A DNA stretch of 6,683 nucleotides from Opitutaceae bacterium (GCA_031254955.1 JAIRTK010000207.1:1-6683), one strand, 5' to 3'; counted from the first letter of the stretch, positions 1-4,560 are shown. Program-made: numbers and translations. The notes: generated by a model not told the origin, from the letters alone.

Positions 1-24
1 TGGTGGACCCGATCAGGTTCGAAC
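1..24. other. Distal attachment site (att core copy far from the tRNA)
   Basis: These 24 bases are identical to 2372-2395 and read, on the minus strand, as the tRNA-Ala 3' end from the T-loop to CCA. The match stops after base 24, where the left copy continues with CTGTTG and the tRNA copy with TGACGA. There is no tRNA body beside this copy, so it is the fragment left by integration and not a second tRNA gene. Confidence 0.85.
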
Positions 25-80
25 CTGTTGAAGGTCAATCAAATGTGACTGAATATAAACAATCAAAGAAAGATGAATAT

Positions 81-293
81 ATGTCAGACACAGTAGTAAG
101 CACAGAGGGCGAAAAAGACGCAGGCGTGCTCTTGTATGGGCGAATTAAACGACTGCCCGGAAGTCATCAAGAGGTTCTTTTGCGGTTCTTTTTTTCGGAA
201 TCCTGCAAGATTTTGGATAATCATGCGGTTGAGGGTGTGGAGGGGCATTTGCGCCTTCTGGAAGCGGCGATTAATATTGACCGCGAGCCATGA
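81..293 (+). CDS. Small hypothetical protein at the distal end of the element
   Basis: The ATG at 81 gives 70 residues ending at TGA 291-293. I do not recognise the family. The frame is open upstream to position 3, through the attachment core, so the reading frame is really 96 codons without an upstream stop. The ATG at 81 has only a purine-rich stretch (AAAGAAAG) before it and no convincing Shine-Dalgarno site. The middle is a mixed hydrophobic and charged segment with a run of aromatic residues (LLRFFFSES), without a clear membrane helix. In the circular form of the element this frame would be continuous with the integrase, so it may be an integrase tail and not an independent protein. An intrinsic terminator follows at 351-382, which supports transcription across it from the left. 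Confidence 0.45.
   Translation: MSDTVVSTEGEKDAGVLLYGRIKRLPGSHQEVLLRFFFSESCKILDNHAVEGVEGHLRLLEAAINIDREP
87..107. promoter_or_regulatory. Candidate recombinase arm site, distal end
   Basis: GACACAGTA at 87-95 is the same 9-mer found twice near the other end of the element (2215-2223 and 2227-2235). Twelve bases on, at 99-107, a weaker copy keeps the CACAG core, matching the 12-bp spacing of the right-hand pair. Lambda-type integrases bind such short repeats flanking the core. The assignment is by position and repetition only. Confidence 0.4.
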
Positions 294-350
294 TGTATCC
301 AACGTTTAGATACTTGGCGGAATCGCAGGGTTATGGGGAGCGGGATATGT

Positions 351-382
351 GGCCGGGGGGCGTGGGTTCCCCCCGGCCTTTT
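351..382 (+). terminator. Intrinsic terminator after the distal ORF
   Basis: A perfect 10-bp stem (GGCCGGGGGG at 351-360 with its complement at 369-378) encloses an 8-base loop and is followed by TTTT at 379-382. It lies 57 bases after the stop of the ORF ending at 293. In a circular form of the element it would end the regulator-integrase-tail transcript. Confidence 0.65.
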
Positions 383-401
383 CGCATACGCTTGCGGGGG
401 G

Positions 402-422
402 CTGGGGCGGAATCCGCCCCAG
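402..422. other. Short perfect hairpin
   Basis: CTGGGGCGG at 402-410 pairs with CCGCCCCAG at 414-422 around the loop AAT. There is no T-run after it, so it is not a classical terminator. It is one of a series of stem-loops in the non-coding part of the element. Confidence 0.5.
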
Positions 423-457
423 TTAGCGCGGAGCGCGTAGCCTTTCGGCGTCCGTGT

Positions 458-476
458 CGCATCGGGAACCGATGCG
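458..476. other. Short perfect hairpin
   Basis: CGCATCGG at 458-465 pairs with CCGATGCG at 469-476 around the loop GAA. It is in series with the hairpins at 351-378 and 402-422. Function is unknown; a structured leader RNA or a replication or recombination landmark are possibilities. Confidence 0.5.
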
Positions 477-535
477 TTGGCGTGCGGGCGCAAAGGGCCG
501 TGCCCAATTCTTGCCCCCCCTTTTTAAGCAACAAG

Positions 536-674
536 ACGCTGCGTAAATTCGGAAAAGTCGTGGGTGCCCTTGTTGGTTTCCAACGATTTAACTCGGAAAA
601 ATTACGCTGCGTAAATTCGCGTCCGTGCGTGCCGGGATGCGATGTGCCGGGCGGATTTACGCTGCGTAAATTCG
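536..674. repeat. Three 16-bp iterons in the element's non-coding region
   Basis: The word ACGCTGCGTAAATTCG occurs exactly at 536-551, 604-619 and 659-674, all in the same orientation, with start-to-start spacings of 68 and 55 bases. In the third copy the left flank extends it to a palindrome with 8-bp arms (ATTTACGC, GCGTAAAT) around a single T. The second copy has 6-bp arms and the first 4-bp arms, so the sites look like one palindromic protein target of graded strength. Candidate binders are the AlpA-like protein, the integrase, or an absent replication initiator. The spacing is not regular enough for a CRISPR array and the segments between copies are unlike in length and sequence. Confidence 0.7.
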
Positions 675-695
675 GGGCGACAAGCGCGGGCGGTG

Positions 696-730
696 GCGCG
701 GCGGCGCACGCGCCAGCGTGCGCGCCGCGC
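696..730. other. Strong GC-rich stem-loop
   Basis: A 16-base left arm (696-711, beginning GCGCGGCGG) pairs with the 15-base right arm (716-730, ending CGCCGCGC) with one bulged base and the loop GCCA. There is no T-run downstream. It directly follows the third iteron and precedes an AT-rich stretch (740-785), an order (iterons, GC-rich stem, AT-rich tract) reminiscent of origins. With no replication gene present this stays speculative. Confidence 0.55.
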
Positions 731-748
731 CCGGCACGCGCCTTAACC

Positions 749-766
749 TTGTTTAATAATAAACAA
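749..766. other. AT-rich inverted repeat
   Basis: TTGTTTA at 749-755 and TAAACAA at 760-766 flank ATAA, in the AT-rich zone upstream of the regulator gene. It could be an operator or an easily melted segment. No matched -10/-35 pair could be placed with confidence here. A lone TTGACA is at 824-829 without a good -10 at the usual distance. Confidence 0.35.
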
Positions 767-854
767 TACAGAAATCCCAAAAGTGAAACAAAGTCGCTTT
801 CAGGAAACAATGAAAAGCAGGGGTTGACAGGCCGTTAAAATGGATGGCGGCGGG

Positions 855-869
855 AAGGCACTGTGCCTT
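855..869. promoter_or_regulatory. Candidate operator palindrome before the regulator gene
   Basis: AAGGCAC and GTGCCTT are perfect 7-bp arms around a single central T. The site ends 32 bases before the ATG at 902 and follows a consensus-like TTGACA at 824-829. A palindrome in this position suits binding of the element's own regulator, which is inference. Confidence 0.35.
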
Positions 870-901
870 TCCAGAAAACAATAAATAGAAAGGGAACAAA
901 C

Positions 902-1126
902 ATGATTGGATTGGCTAATAAAAACGGCGTCGGTGCGACGCTTATCACGATGCGTCAGGCTGCGAATGCGCTGGGGGTGTCCCGGCGTCACTTGGAGCGA
1001 TTGATTGCGAAAGGGGTTTTCCCCCGTCCGTTGCGCGTGGGTGCGGCTGTGCGTTTCACGTGGGGCGATGTGGAGGGCTTTGTGAAGCGTCTCAATGATG
1101 AGCGCGAAAGGAGGGGCGCGGCATGA
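902..1126 (+). CDS. AlpA/MerR-type helix-turn-helix protein, probable excisionase or element regulator
   Basis: The product has 74 residues. Residues 15-65 form the winged helix-turn-helix typical of AlpA and HTH_17 proteins: ITMRQAANALGVSRRHLERL is the helix-turn-helix, followed by a wing with PRPLRVGAAVRFTWGDV and a last helix (VEGFVKRL). Proteins of this family bind DNA next to attachment sites and either act as excisionases or activate the integrase gene, as AlpA does for the CP4-57 prophage integrase. The start at 902 is chosen because GAAAGGGA (888-895) is a fair Shine-Dalgarno site at proper spacing; an upstream GTG in frame at 863 falls within a palindrome and is unlikely. The stop overlaps the integrase start as ATGA, so the two are translationally coupled and form one operon. 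The family assignment is firm; the precise role as excisionase is inferred from context. Confidence 0.85.
   Translation: MIGLANKNGVGATLITMRQAANALGVSRRHLERLIAKGVFPRPLRVGAAVRFTWGDVEGFVKRLNDERERRGAA
1107..1116 (+). promoter_or_regulatory. Strong ribosome binding site for the integrase
   Basis: AAAGGAGGGG contains a full AGGAGG and ends six bases before the ATG at 1123. It fixes the integrase start inside the last codons of the regulator gene. Confidence 0.75.
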
Positions 1127-2436
1127 GGGCCTATGTGTTCAAACCCAAACGGGCCGGTGTTGCTGCGCGCCTTTGGTCTGCCCGTATCAAATTGGATGGA
1201 TGGGCAAAGGAAAAAACCGTGCCGTTGCGTGTGACGGACAAGCGGGTTGCGGCGGAAAAACTCCGCAACCTTGTTCTTGGATACGAGCGCGAAGCGGTGG
1301 GCCTTGGGCCAAAGGTAAGTGTCATGGAGGCGAAGGGCCAGCCGTTCGGAGGGCATTTGGAGGCGTTTCTAGGCGATTTGAAGGCATTGGGGCGGAGTGG
1401 TGCGACCATCAAGGCGTATCGCAATTGCCTGTTGCTGGTTTCGCGTGTTTGCCGGTGGCGGACGCTTGGTGATGTCTCGGCTGACTCGTTTCGCAAGTGG
1501 CGTGATGGTGCCGTCGAGGCCGGGCGTTCGCCAAAGTATGTCAATGACGTGCTCGGCTATGCGGGCGCGCTTTTTAACTGGCTGGTGAAGCAAGGGCGTT
1601 TGCAGGTGAATCCGCTGCAAGGTTTGGGAAAGTCCACCGTGAAACGGGGGCGGGGGCATCGGCGGGCGTTGAGCGGTGAGGAAATCACTCGCCTCTTGTC
1701 GTCGGTTCCCGCGCACAGGGCGACGGTTTACCTGATGGCGATCTACACGGGGTTGCGACGCAAGGAACTGAATCAGTTGCGTTGGGGGGATTTTGACCTG
1801 GACGCGCCTGCACCGTTCGTGCGGGTGCCTGATTCCATTTCCAAGAACGCGAAAACCGCCGCCCTCGGACTGCGTCCCGAACTGGTTGCCGCGCTCCGCG
1901 CTTATCGCCCCGACATGGCTTTGCCGTGCGAATGGGCTTTCAAGAACCGCGTCCCGAACATGGGCACTTTTCGGCGGGACTTGAAGCGGGCCGGGATTCC
2001 GCGCTTTGACGATTTGGGCCGCAAGGTGGATTTCCACGCATTGCGAACTACCTTTTCTACGCTGCTGACTCTCTCCGGCGCGTCGCCCCGCTCGGTCATG
2101 GAGCACATGCGGCATTCGGAAATCAAGCTCACGATGGGGGCTTACACCGATGCCGCGCAGCTGCCGCTTGCGGGGGATTTGGCGCGTCTTCCCTCGTATG
2201 GCGTGCCCGGAACCGACACAGTAGGAGACACAGTAACCCCGTTCGTTTCGGGTCAAAACGTGTCGCAAGCTGTCGCGGGTGGATATTTGCTTGCAATTCC
2301 GCAAGGGCCTGCCAATGTCGCATTTAGTCGCAAAAAACCGCCGCCGGACGCATCCGGCGACGGTGGAAATTTGGTGGACCCGATCAGGTTCGAACTGACG
2401 ACCTCCTCAATGCCATTGAGGCGCTCTTCCAACTGA
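1123..2436 (+). CDS. Tyrosine recombinase / phage-type integrase
   Basis: The product has 437 residues. It would catalyse site-specific recombination between the element and the tRNA-Ala 3' end. Residues 1-65 are a basic N-terminal region of arm-binding type. Residues about 75-165 form the SAM-like core-binding domain. Residues about 180-345 form the catalytic domain. The catalytic set is complete: Arg212 in TGLRRKEL, a lysine at 241 or 244 in the beta-hairpin, His305 and Arg308 in HALR, His331 in MRHSE and the nucleophile Tyr341 in GAYTD. The enzyme therefore looks intact. After Tyr341 there is an unusually long tail of about 95 residues. From Val418 on it is encoded by the attachment core and then by the antisense strand of the tRNA gene, stopping at TGA 2434-2436 within the tRNA. 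The last 13 residues are thus host-derived and would differ in the circular form. It starts within the regulator gene (ATGA) after a strong Shine-Dalgarno site. Confidence 0.93.
   Translation: MRAYVFKPKRAGVAARLWSARIKLDGWAKEKTVPLRVTDKRVAAEKLRNLVLGYEREAVGLGPKVSVMEAKGQPFGGHLEAFLGDLKALGRSGATIKAYRNCLLLVSRVCRWRTLGDVSADSFRKWRDGAVEAGRSPKYVNDVLGYAGALFNWLVKQGRLQVNPLQGLGKSTVKRGRGHRRALSGEEITRLLSSVPAHRATVYLMAIYTGLRRKELNQLRWGDFDLDAPAPFVRVPDSISKNAKTAALGLRPELVAALRAYRPDMALPCEWAFKNRVPNMGTFRRDLKRAGIPRFDDLGRKVDFHALRTTFSTLLTLSGASPRSVMEHMRHSEIKLTMGAYTDAAQLPLAGDLARLPSYGVPGTDTVGDTVTPFVSGQNVSQAVAGGYLLAIPQGPANVAFSRKKPPPDASGDGGNLVDPIRFELTTSSMPLRRSSN
2215..2235. promoter_or_regulatory. Candidate recombinase arm sites, tRNA-proximal end
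   Basis: GACACAGTA occurs exactly at 2215-2223 and again at 2227-2235, a 12-bp period inside the integrase tail (encoding DTV twice). The same 9-mer is present near the far end at 87-95. Paired short direct repeats on both flanks of the core fit arm-type integrase binding sites; there is no direct proof. Confidence 0.4.
2332..2364 (-). terminator. Intrinsic terminator behind tRNA-Ala, carried by the element
   Basis: On the minus strand a stem of 11 pairs with one mismatch (arms ACCGTCGCCGGA and TCCGGCGGCGGT, with loop TGCG) is followed directly by six T residues (the A-run at 2332-2337 on the plus strand). The structure begins eight bases beyond the tRNA 3' end. It lies inside the element and inside the integrase tail codons, so the element supplies the tRNA gene with a terminator that also shields the integrase from antisense transcription. 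No T-run follows in the plus direction. Confidence 0.7.
2372..2395. other. tRNA-proximal attachment site
   Basis: This exact copy of the 24-bp core is shared with the tRNA 3' end. It preserves the T-loop, the 3' acceptor strand and the encoded CCA, so integration leaves a functional tRNA. Tyrosine recombinases using tRNA genes commonly cross over in the anticodon or T-loop; the start of identity inside the T-loop here fits the latter. Confidence 0.85.
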
Positions 2437-2447
2437 GCTACGAGCCC
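2372..2447 (-). tRNA. tRNA-Ala (anticodon GGC)
   Basis: Reading the minus strand, the 76 bases fold as a complete cloverleaf. The acceptor stem is GGGCTCG with CGGGTCC (two G-U type pairs), the D stem GCTC/GAGC, the anticodon stem CCTCA/TGAGG with loop ATGGCAT, a five-base variable loop, and the T stem GTCAG/CTGAT with loop TTCGAAC. The discriminator A and CCA are encoded. The anticodon GGC (plus-strand 2412-2414) decodes GCC/GCU alanine codons, in keeping with the GC-rich codon use of the neighbours. It is the integration target of the adjacent element and its sequence is not damaged. Confidence 0.96.
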
Positions 2448-2468
2448 ATTCCTTGTTGAAGGAGGGGC

Positions 2469-2497
2469 AAGAATCCGGGTTTCAGAGGCGAAAGCAA
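2469..2497 (-). promoter_or_regulatory. Probable promoter of tRNA-Ala
   Basis: On the minus strand TTGCTT (2492-2497) and ATTCTT (2469-2474) are separated by 17 bases, and the -10 element ends 21 bases before the first tRNA base. Both hexamers are imperfect matches to the sigma-70 consensus, and spacing is the main support. Confidence 0.45.
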
Positions 2498-2565
2498 GGA
2501 CTTTTTCAGAGAAAGTTGCTCCACCCCGAATGCGATTCCAAGGAGACGGAATCAAAATGATGCCC

Positions 2566-2751
2566 TACCCATTTCCAATGAACATCACTCTTCTGCAGGG
2601 GCGTCGCTTGCGACGCCCGGCTTGATAAGCGCGCTCCAGCAACGGCCGCGCACCAGCAACGGGCGTGCACCAGCAAAGGCCGCGCACCAGCAACGGCCGT
2701 GAACCAGCAACGGGCTTCGCAAGCGAAGCCCCTACATGGGTCTGCTTCTAA
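2566..2751. repeat. REP-type composite repeat, copy 1, with internal 17-bp tandem units
   Basis: The ends are inverted palindromic units. The left unit (2595-2619) has head GCAGGG and palindrome GGCGTCGC/GCGACGCC. The right unit (2711-2735, inverted) has head GTAGGG and palindrome GGGCTTCGC/GCGAAGCCC. Between them are four full 17-bp units starting CCAGCAACGG (2636-2703) and a partial fifth. The same composite, with fewer internal units, recurs at 4338-4489, and homology extends some 30 bases left of the first palindrome. The layout resembles paired REP sequences (REPIN) mobilised by a RAYT-type single-strand transposase, which is not present in this window. The rest of 2448-2565 shows only the tRNA promoter. 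Confidence 0.75.
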
Positions 2752-2803
2752 AGGATCCTATTCACAGGGAAGTGATGTCAGAATCAAAATGCCGGAATCA
2801 AAC

Positions 2804-3028
2804 GGGATAAGGAAGGCCGCTCGCGCAAGGAGCGGCGGCGTCCCGCCGCCGGACGAGGCGAAGCCTCGCCAGTATGCGCTTGGGCTGCGCGAAAGCCCGC
2901 ATAGGCGATAAACTGCGCGAAAACCCGCGTGTGAGCGGGCAGGGCGCTCCCGCGTGGCTCGCGTCCGGCGTCGGGCCACCGCCGCTTTTGTTGGCCGATG
3001 AGACGCAGCGGCAGGTTTTTGCAGCGCC
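2804..3028. other. Gene-free GC-rich spacer with small hairpins
   Basis: No convincing gene is seen. Short perfect stems occur: GCCGCTC/GAGCGGC (2816-2836), GGCGGCG/CGCCGCC (2834-2850) and CGAGGC/GCCTCG just after. Several overlapping open frames here are of low complexity, lack ribosome binding sites and resemble no family I know. Confidence 0.4.
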
Positions 3029-3080
3029 GCACCTTGCGTCAGGCCGCGCCCCCCCCCTCCCCCGGCCTGACGCAAGGTGC
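3029..3080. repeat. 18-bp perfect inverted repeat with C-rich loop
   Basis: The left arm at 3029-3046 (GCACCTTGCGTCAGGCCG) is perfectly complementary to the right arm at 3063-3080. The 16-base loop (3047-3062) is almost all C, so the minus strand carries a G-rich loop. There is no T-run on either side, which argues against a plain intrinsic terminator. It lies 133 bases before the oxidoreductase start. Confidence 0.7.
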
Positions 3081-3167
3081 AAGCCCCGCACTGCGCGTAA
3101 CCTCAGTTAACAAAGCAGGGGCAAATGCGCTCCCAAAATAAAATTGTCCGAATCGTGTTGCTTTCCA

Positions 3168-3196
3168 GTGTCGTCATCCATCCATCCTGACGACAC
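3168..3196. promoter_or_regulatory. Leader palindrome of the oxidoreductase gene
   Basis: GTGTCGTCA (3168-3176) and TGACGACAC (3188-3196) are perfect 9-bp arms around an 11-base spacer made of TCCA repeats. It ends 17 bases before the ATG at 3214. It could be an operator for a dimeric repressor or a leader stem-loop. Ene-reductases of this family are often induced through local redox- or electrophile-sensing repressors (NemR in E. coli), but no regulator gene is in view. Confidence 0.45.
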
Positions 3197-3213
3197 CTAT
3201 TCCAAGCAAGTCC

Positions 3214-4284
3214 ATGTCCACGCTTTTCAGTCCGTTTCAACTCAAGTCCGTCACATTGCGAAATCGCATCGGCATCTCGCCGATGTGCCAGTATCAGGCC
3301 AGCGAGGGCGTCGCGGGGGACTGGCATCTGGTGCACTACGGGGCGCGGGCGGCGGGCGGGGCGGGATTGATCATCGTGGAGGCGGCGGCGGTGGCGGCAA
3401 ACGGCCGCATCACGCCGCACGACCTCGGGTTGTGGGCGGACTGGCAGATCGAGCCGCTGGCGCACATCAACCGTTTCATCAAGGCGCAGGGCGCGGTGCC
3501 CGGCCTGCAAATCAGTCACGCCGGTCGCAAGGCTTCCTGCGCGCGCCCGTGGGAGGGCGGGGCGCATCTCGCCGCCGAGGCGGGGGGCTGGCCGCTCCTC
3601 GCGCCGAGCGCGCTGCCTTTTGGCGGGGCGTTGTCCACGGTGCCGGCGGAAATGACCGGGCGGGAAATCGGCGAGGCGCAAGAGGCGTTCGCGGCGGCGG
3701 CGGGCCGCGCGCGGCAGGCGGGCGTGGAGTGGCTGGAGATTCACGCGGCGCACGGCTATCTCGCGCACAGTTTTTATTCGCCGTTGAGCAACCGGCGCAC
3801 CGACGGGCATGGCGGCTCCTTCGACAACCGCGTGCGCTTTTTGCTCGAAACGGTGCAAGCCGTGCGGCGGGTCTGGCCGGAGCATTTGCCGCTCACCGTG
3901 CGCATCTCGGCGACGGACTGGGTCGATGGCGGCTGGACGCTTGAGGACTCGGTGGAACTCGCGCGCCGCCTGAAAGCCGCCGGGGTTGACCTGATCGACG
4001 CGAGCGCGGGCGGCGCGGTGCCCGGCACGGCGATTCCGGTGTCCAAGCCGGGTTTTCAGGTGCCTTTGGGCGAGCGCATCCGCGCGGAGGCGGGCATCGC
4101 CACCGCGTCGGTCGGGTTGATTGCGGACCCGATGCTGGCGGAAGCGATCGTGAGCAAGGGGCGGGCGGACATCGTGCTCATCGGGCGCGAGTCCTTGCGC
4201 GATCCGCACTGGCCGTTGCACGCCGCGCAGACGCTGGGCGTGCGGCAGTCGTTGGGGCCGCCGCAATACTCGCGCGCCTGGTGA
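3214..4284 (+). CDS. Old Yellow Enzyme family NADPH:flavin ene-reductase (YqjM/XenA type)
   Basis: The product has 356 residues, a full-length TIM-barrel flavoprotein. It is expected to bind FMN and use NADPH to reduce activated C=C bonds of enals, enones, maleimides or nitro compounds in the cytoplasm. The markers of the thermophilic-like (YqjM/XenA) class are present. PMCQY holds Cys25, which tunes the flavin, and Tyr27. HAGRKAS at 102-108 is the loop with a flavin-contacting Lys106. HAAHGY holds His177 and His180 that bind the substrate carbonyl and Tyr182, the candidate proton donor. SPLSNRRTD follows. IGRE at 323-326 is the phosphate-binding end. The C-terminal QYSRAW supplies the arginine finger (Arg354) used across the dimer in YqjM. 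The segment RPWEGGAHL after HAGRKAS is more like XenA than YqjM. No good Shine-Dalgarno site precedes the ATG; this start gives the normal family N-terminus (LFSPFQLKSVTLRNRI). It stands alone, not in an operon. Confidence 0.95.
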   Translation: MSTLFSPFQLKSVTLRNRIGISPMCQYQASEGVAGDWHLVHYGARAAGGAGLIIVEAAAVAANGRITPHDLGLWADWQIEPLAHINRFIKAQGAVPGLQISHAGRKASCARPWEGGAHLAAEAGGWPLLAPSALPFGGALSTVPAEMTGREIGEAQEAFAAAAGRARQAGVEWLEIHAAHGYLAHSFYSPLSNRRTDGHGGSFDNRVRFLLETVQAVRRVWPEHLPLTVRISATDWVDGGWTLEDSVELARRLKAAGVDLIDASAGGAVPGTAIPVSKPGFQVPLGERIRAEAGIATASVGLIADPMLAEAIVSKGRADIVLIGRESLRDPHWPLHAAQTLGVRQSLGPPQYSRAW

Positions 4285-4329
4285 GGCGCGGGCGGGGCCG
4301 CCGAGGCGCGGGCGGGGCCGCCGAGGCGC
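4283..4329. repeat. Tandem 20-bp duplication at the gene end
   Basis: The unit GAGGCGCGGGCGGGGCCGCC occurs twice head to tail (4283-4302, 4303-4322), followed by seven bases of a third. The first unit begins inside the stop codon of the oxidoreductase gene. It looks like recent slippage in the terminator stem. Confidence 0.7.
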
Positions 4330-4335
4330 CCTTTT
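4305..4335 (+). terminator. Possible terminator of the ene-reductase gene
   Basis: GGCGC (4305-4309) pairs with GCGCC (4326-4330), and inside it GGCG (4311-4314) pairs with CGCC (4319-4322), followed by CTTTT. The stem is bulged, hence moderate confidence. Confidence 0.4.
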
Positions 4336-4337
4336 CA

Positions 4338-4489
4338 TACCCATTCCCAATGAAAATCACTCTTTTGTAGGGGCGTCGCTTGCGACGCCCGGCTTGATAA
4401 TCGTGCTCCAGCAACGGGCGTGCACCAGCAAAGGCCGTGAACCAGCAACGGGCTTCGCAAGCGAAGCCCCTACATGGCTCTGCTTCTAA
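4338..4489. repeat. REP-type composite repeat, copy 2
   Basis: This is a close relative of 2566-2751 in the same orientation. The left palindrome is at 4367-4391 with an intact GTAGGG head (GCAGGG in copy 1) and the inverted right palindrome at 4449-4473. Only two full 17-bp CCAGCAA units (4408-4441) and a partial third separate them, against four in copy 1. Similarity to copy 1 ends at TGCTTCTA on the right. Confidence 0.75.
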
Positions 4490-4560
4490 TACCGTTTCCC
4501 AATCAGATTCCAACTTTAGAGCCGTTCCTGTTTATTCTATCGCCTTGGAAATGGCAGTTT

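Larger units (their letters stand above)
1..2395. mobile_element. Small integrative element inserted at the 3' end of tRNA-Ala(GGC)
   Basis: The two ends are defined by an exact 24-bp direct repeat (1-24 and 2372-2395) that equals the T-loop to CCA portion of the tRNA-Ala gene at the right end. Inside are a tyrosine recombinase whose gene abuts the tRNA, and an AlpA-type small DNA-binding protein just upstream of it. This is the standard arrangement of tRNA-targeting integrative elements. Distance from repeat to repeat is 2371 bp. The non-coding third of the element contains iterons, hairpins and candidate recombinase arm sites. No replication, relaxase, capsid, toxin or defence gene is visible. 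The window starts exactly on the distal repeat, so a further element could lie to the left and 1-24 could be a shared boundary. The boundary call follows from the sequence; mobility today is inference. Confidence 0.85.

Noticed and set aside
26..34. TGTTGAAGG shared with 2454-2462 beside the tRNA 5' end
   Set aside because: The nine-base match is not positioned symmetrically to the att core and has no partner. It is probably chance.
536..674. Iterons as a CRISPR array
   Set aside because: There are only three 16-bp repeats, with unequal spacings of 52 and 39 bases between copies and no cas gene.
290..838. Open frames on both strands across the iteron and hairpin region
   Set aside because: They read through perfect hairpins and a terminator, have no ribosome binding site and are Arg/Pro-rich on both strands.
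824..841. Promoter from TTGACA (824-829) and TAAAAT (836-841)
   Set aside because: The two hexamers are only six bases apart, far from the 16-18 needed. No other -10 fits, so only the isolated -35-like word remains.
1369..2304. Minus-strand open frame of 311 codons over the integrase
   Set aside because: It is antisense to a recombinase with a complete catalytic set and has no recognisable domain.
3103..4350. Long minus-strand open frame (415 codons) over the ene-reductase
   Set aside because: It is Arg/Pro/Ala/His-rich, the shadow of a GC-rich gene on the other strand. The plus-strand frame has unmistakable Old Yellow Enzyme motifs throughout.
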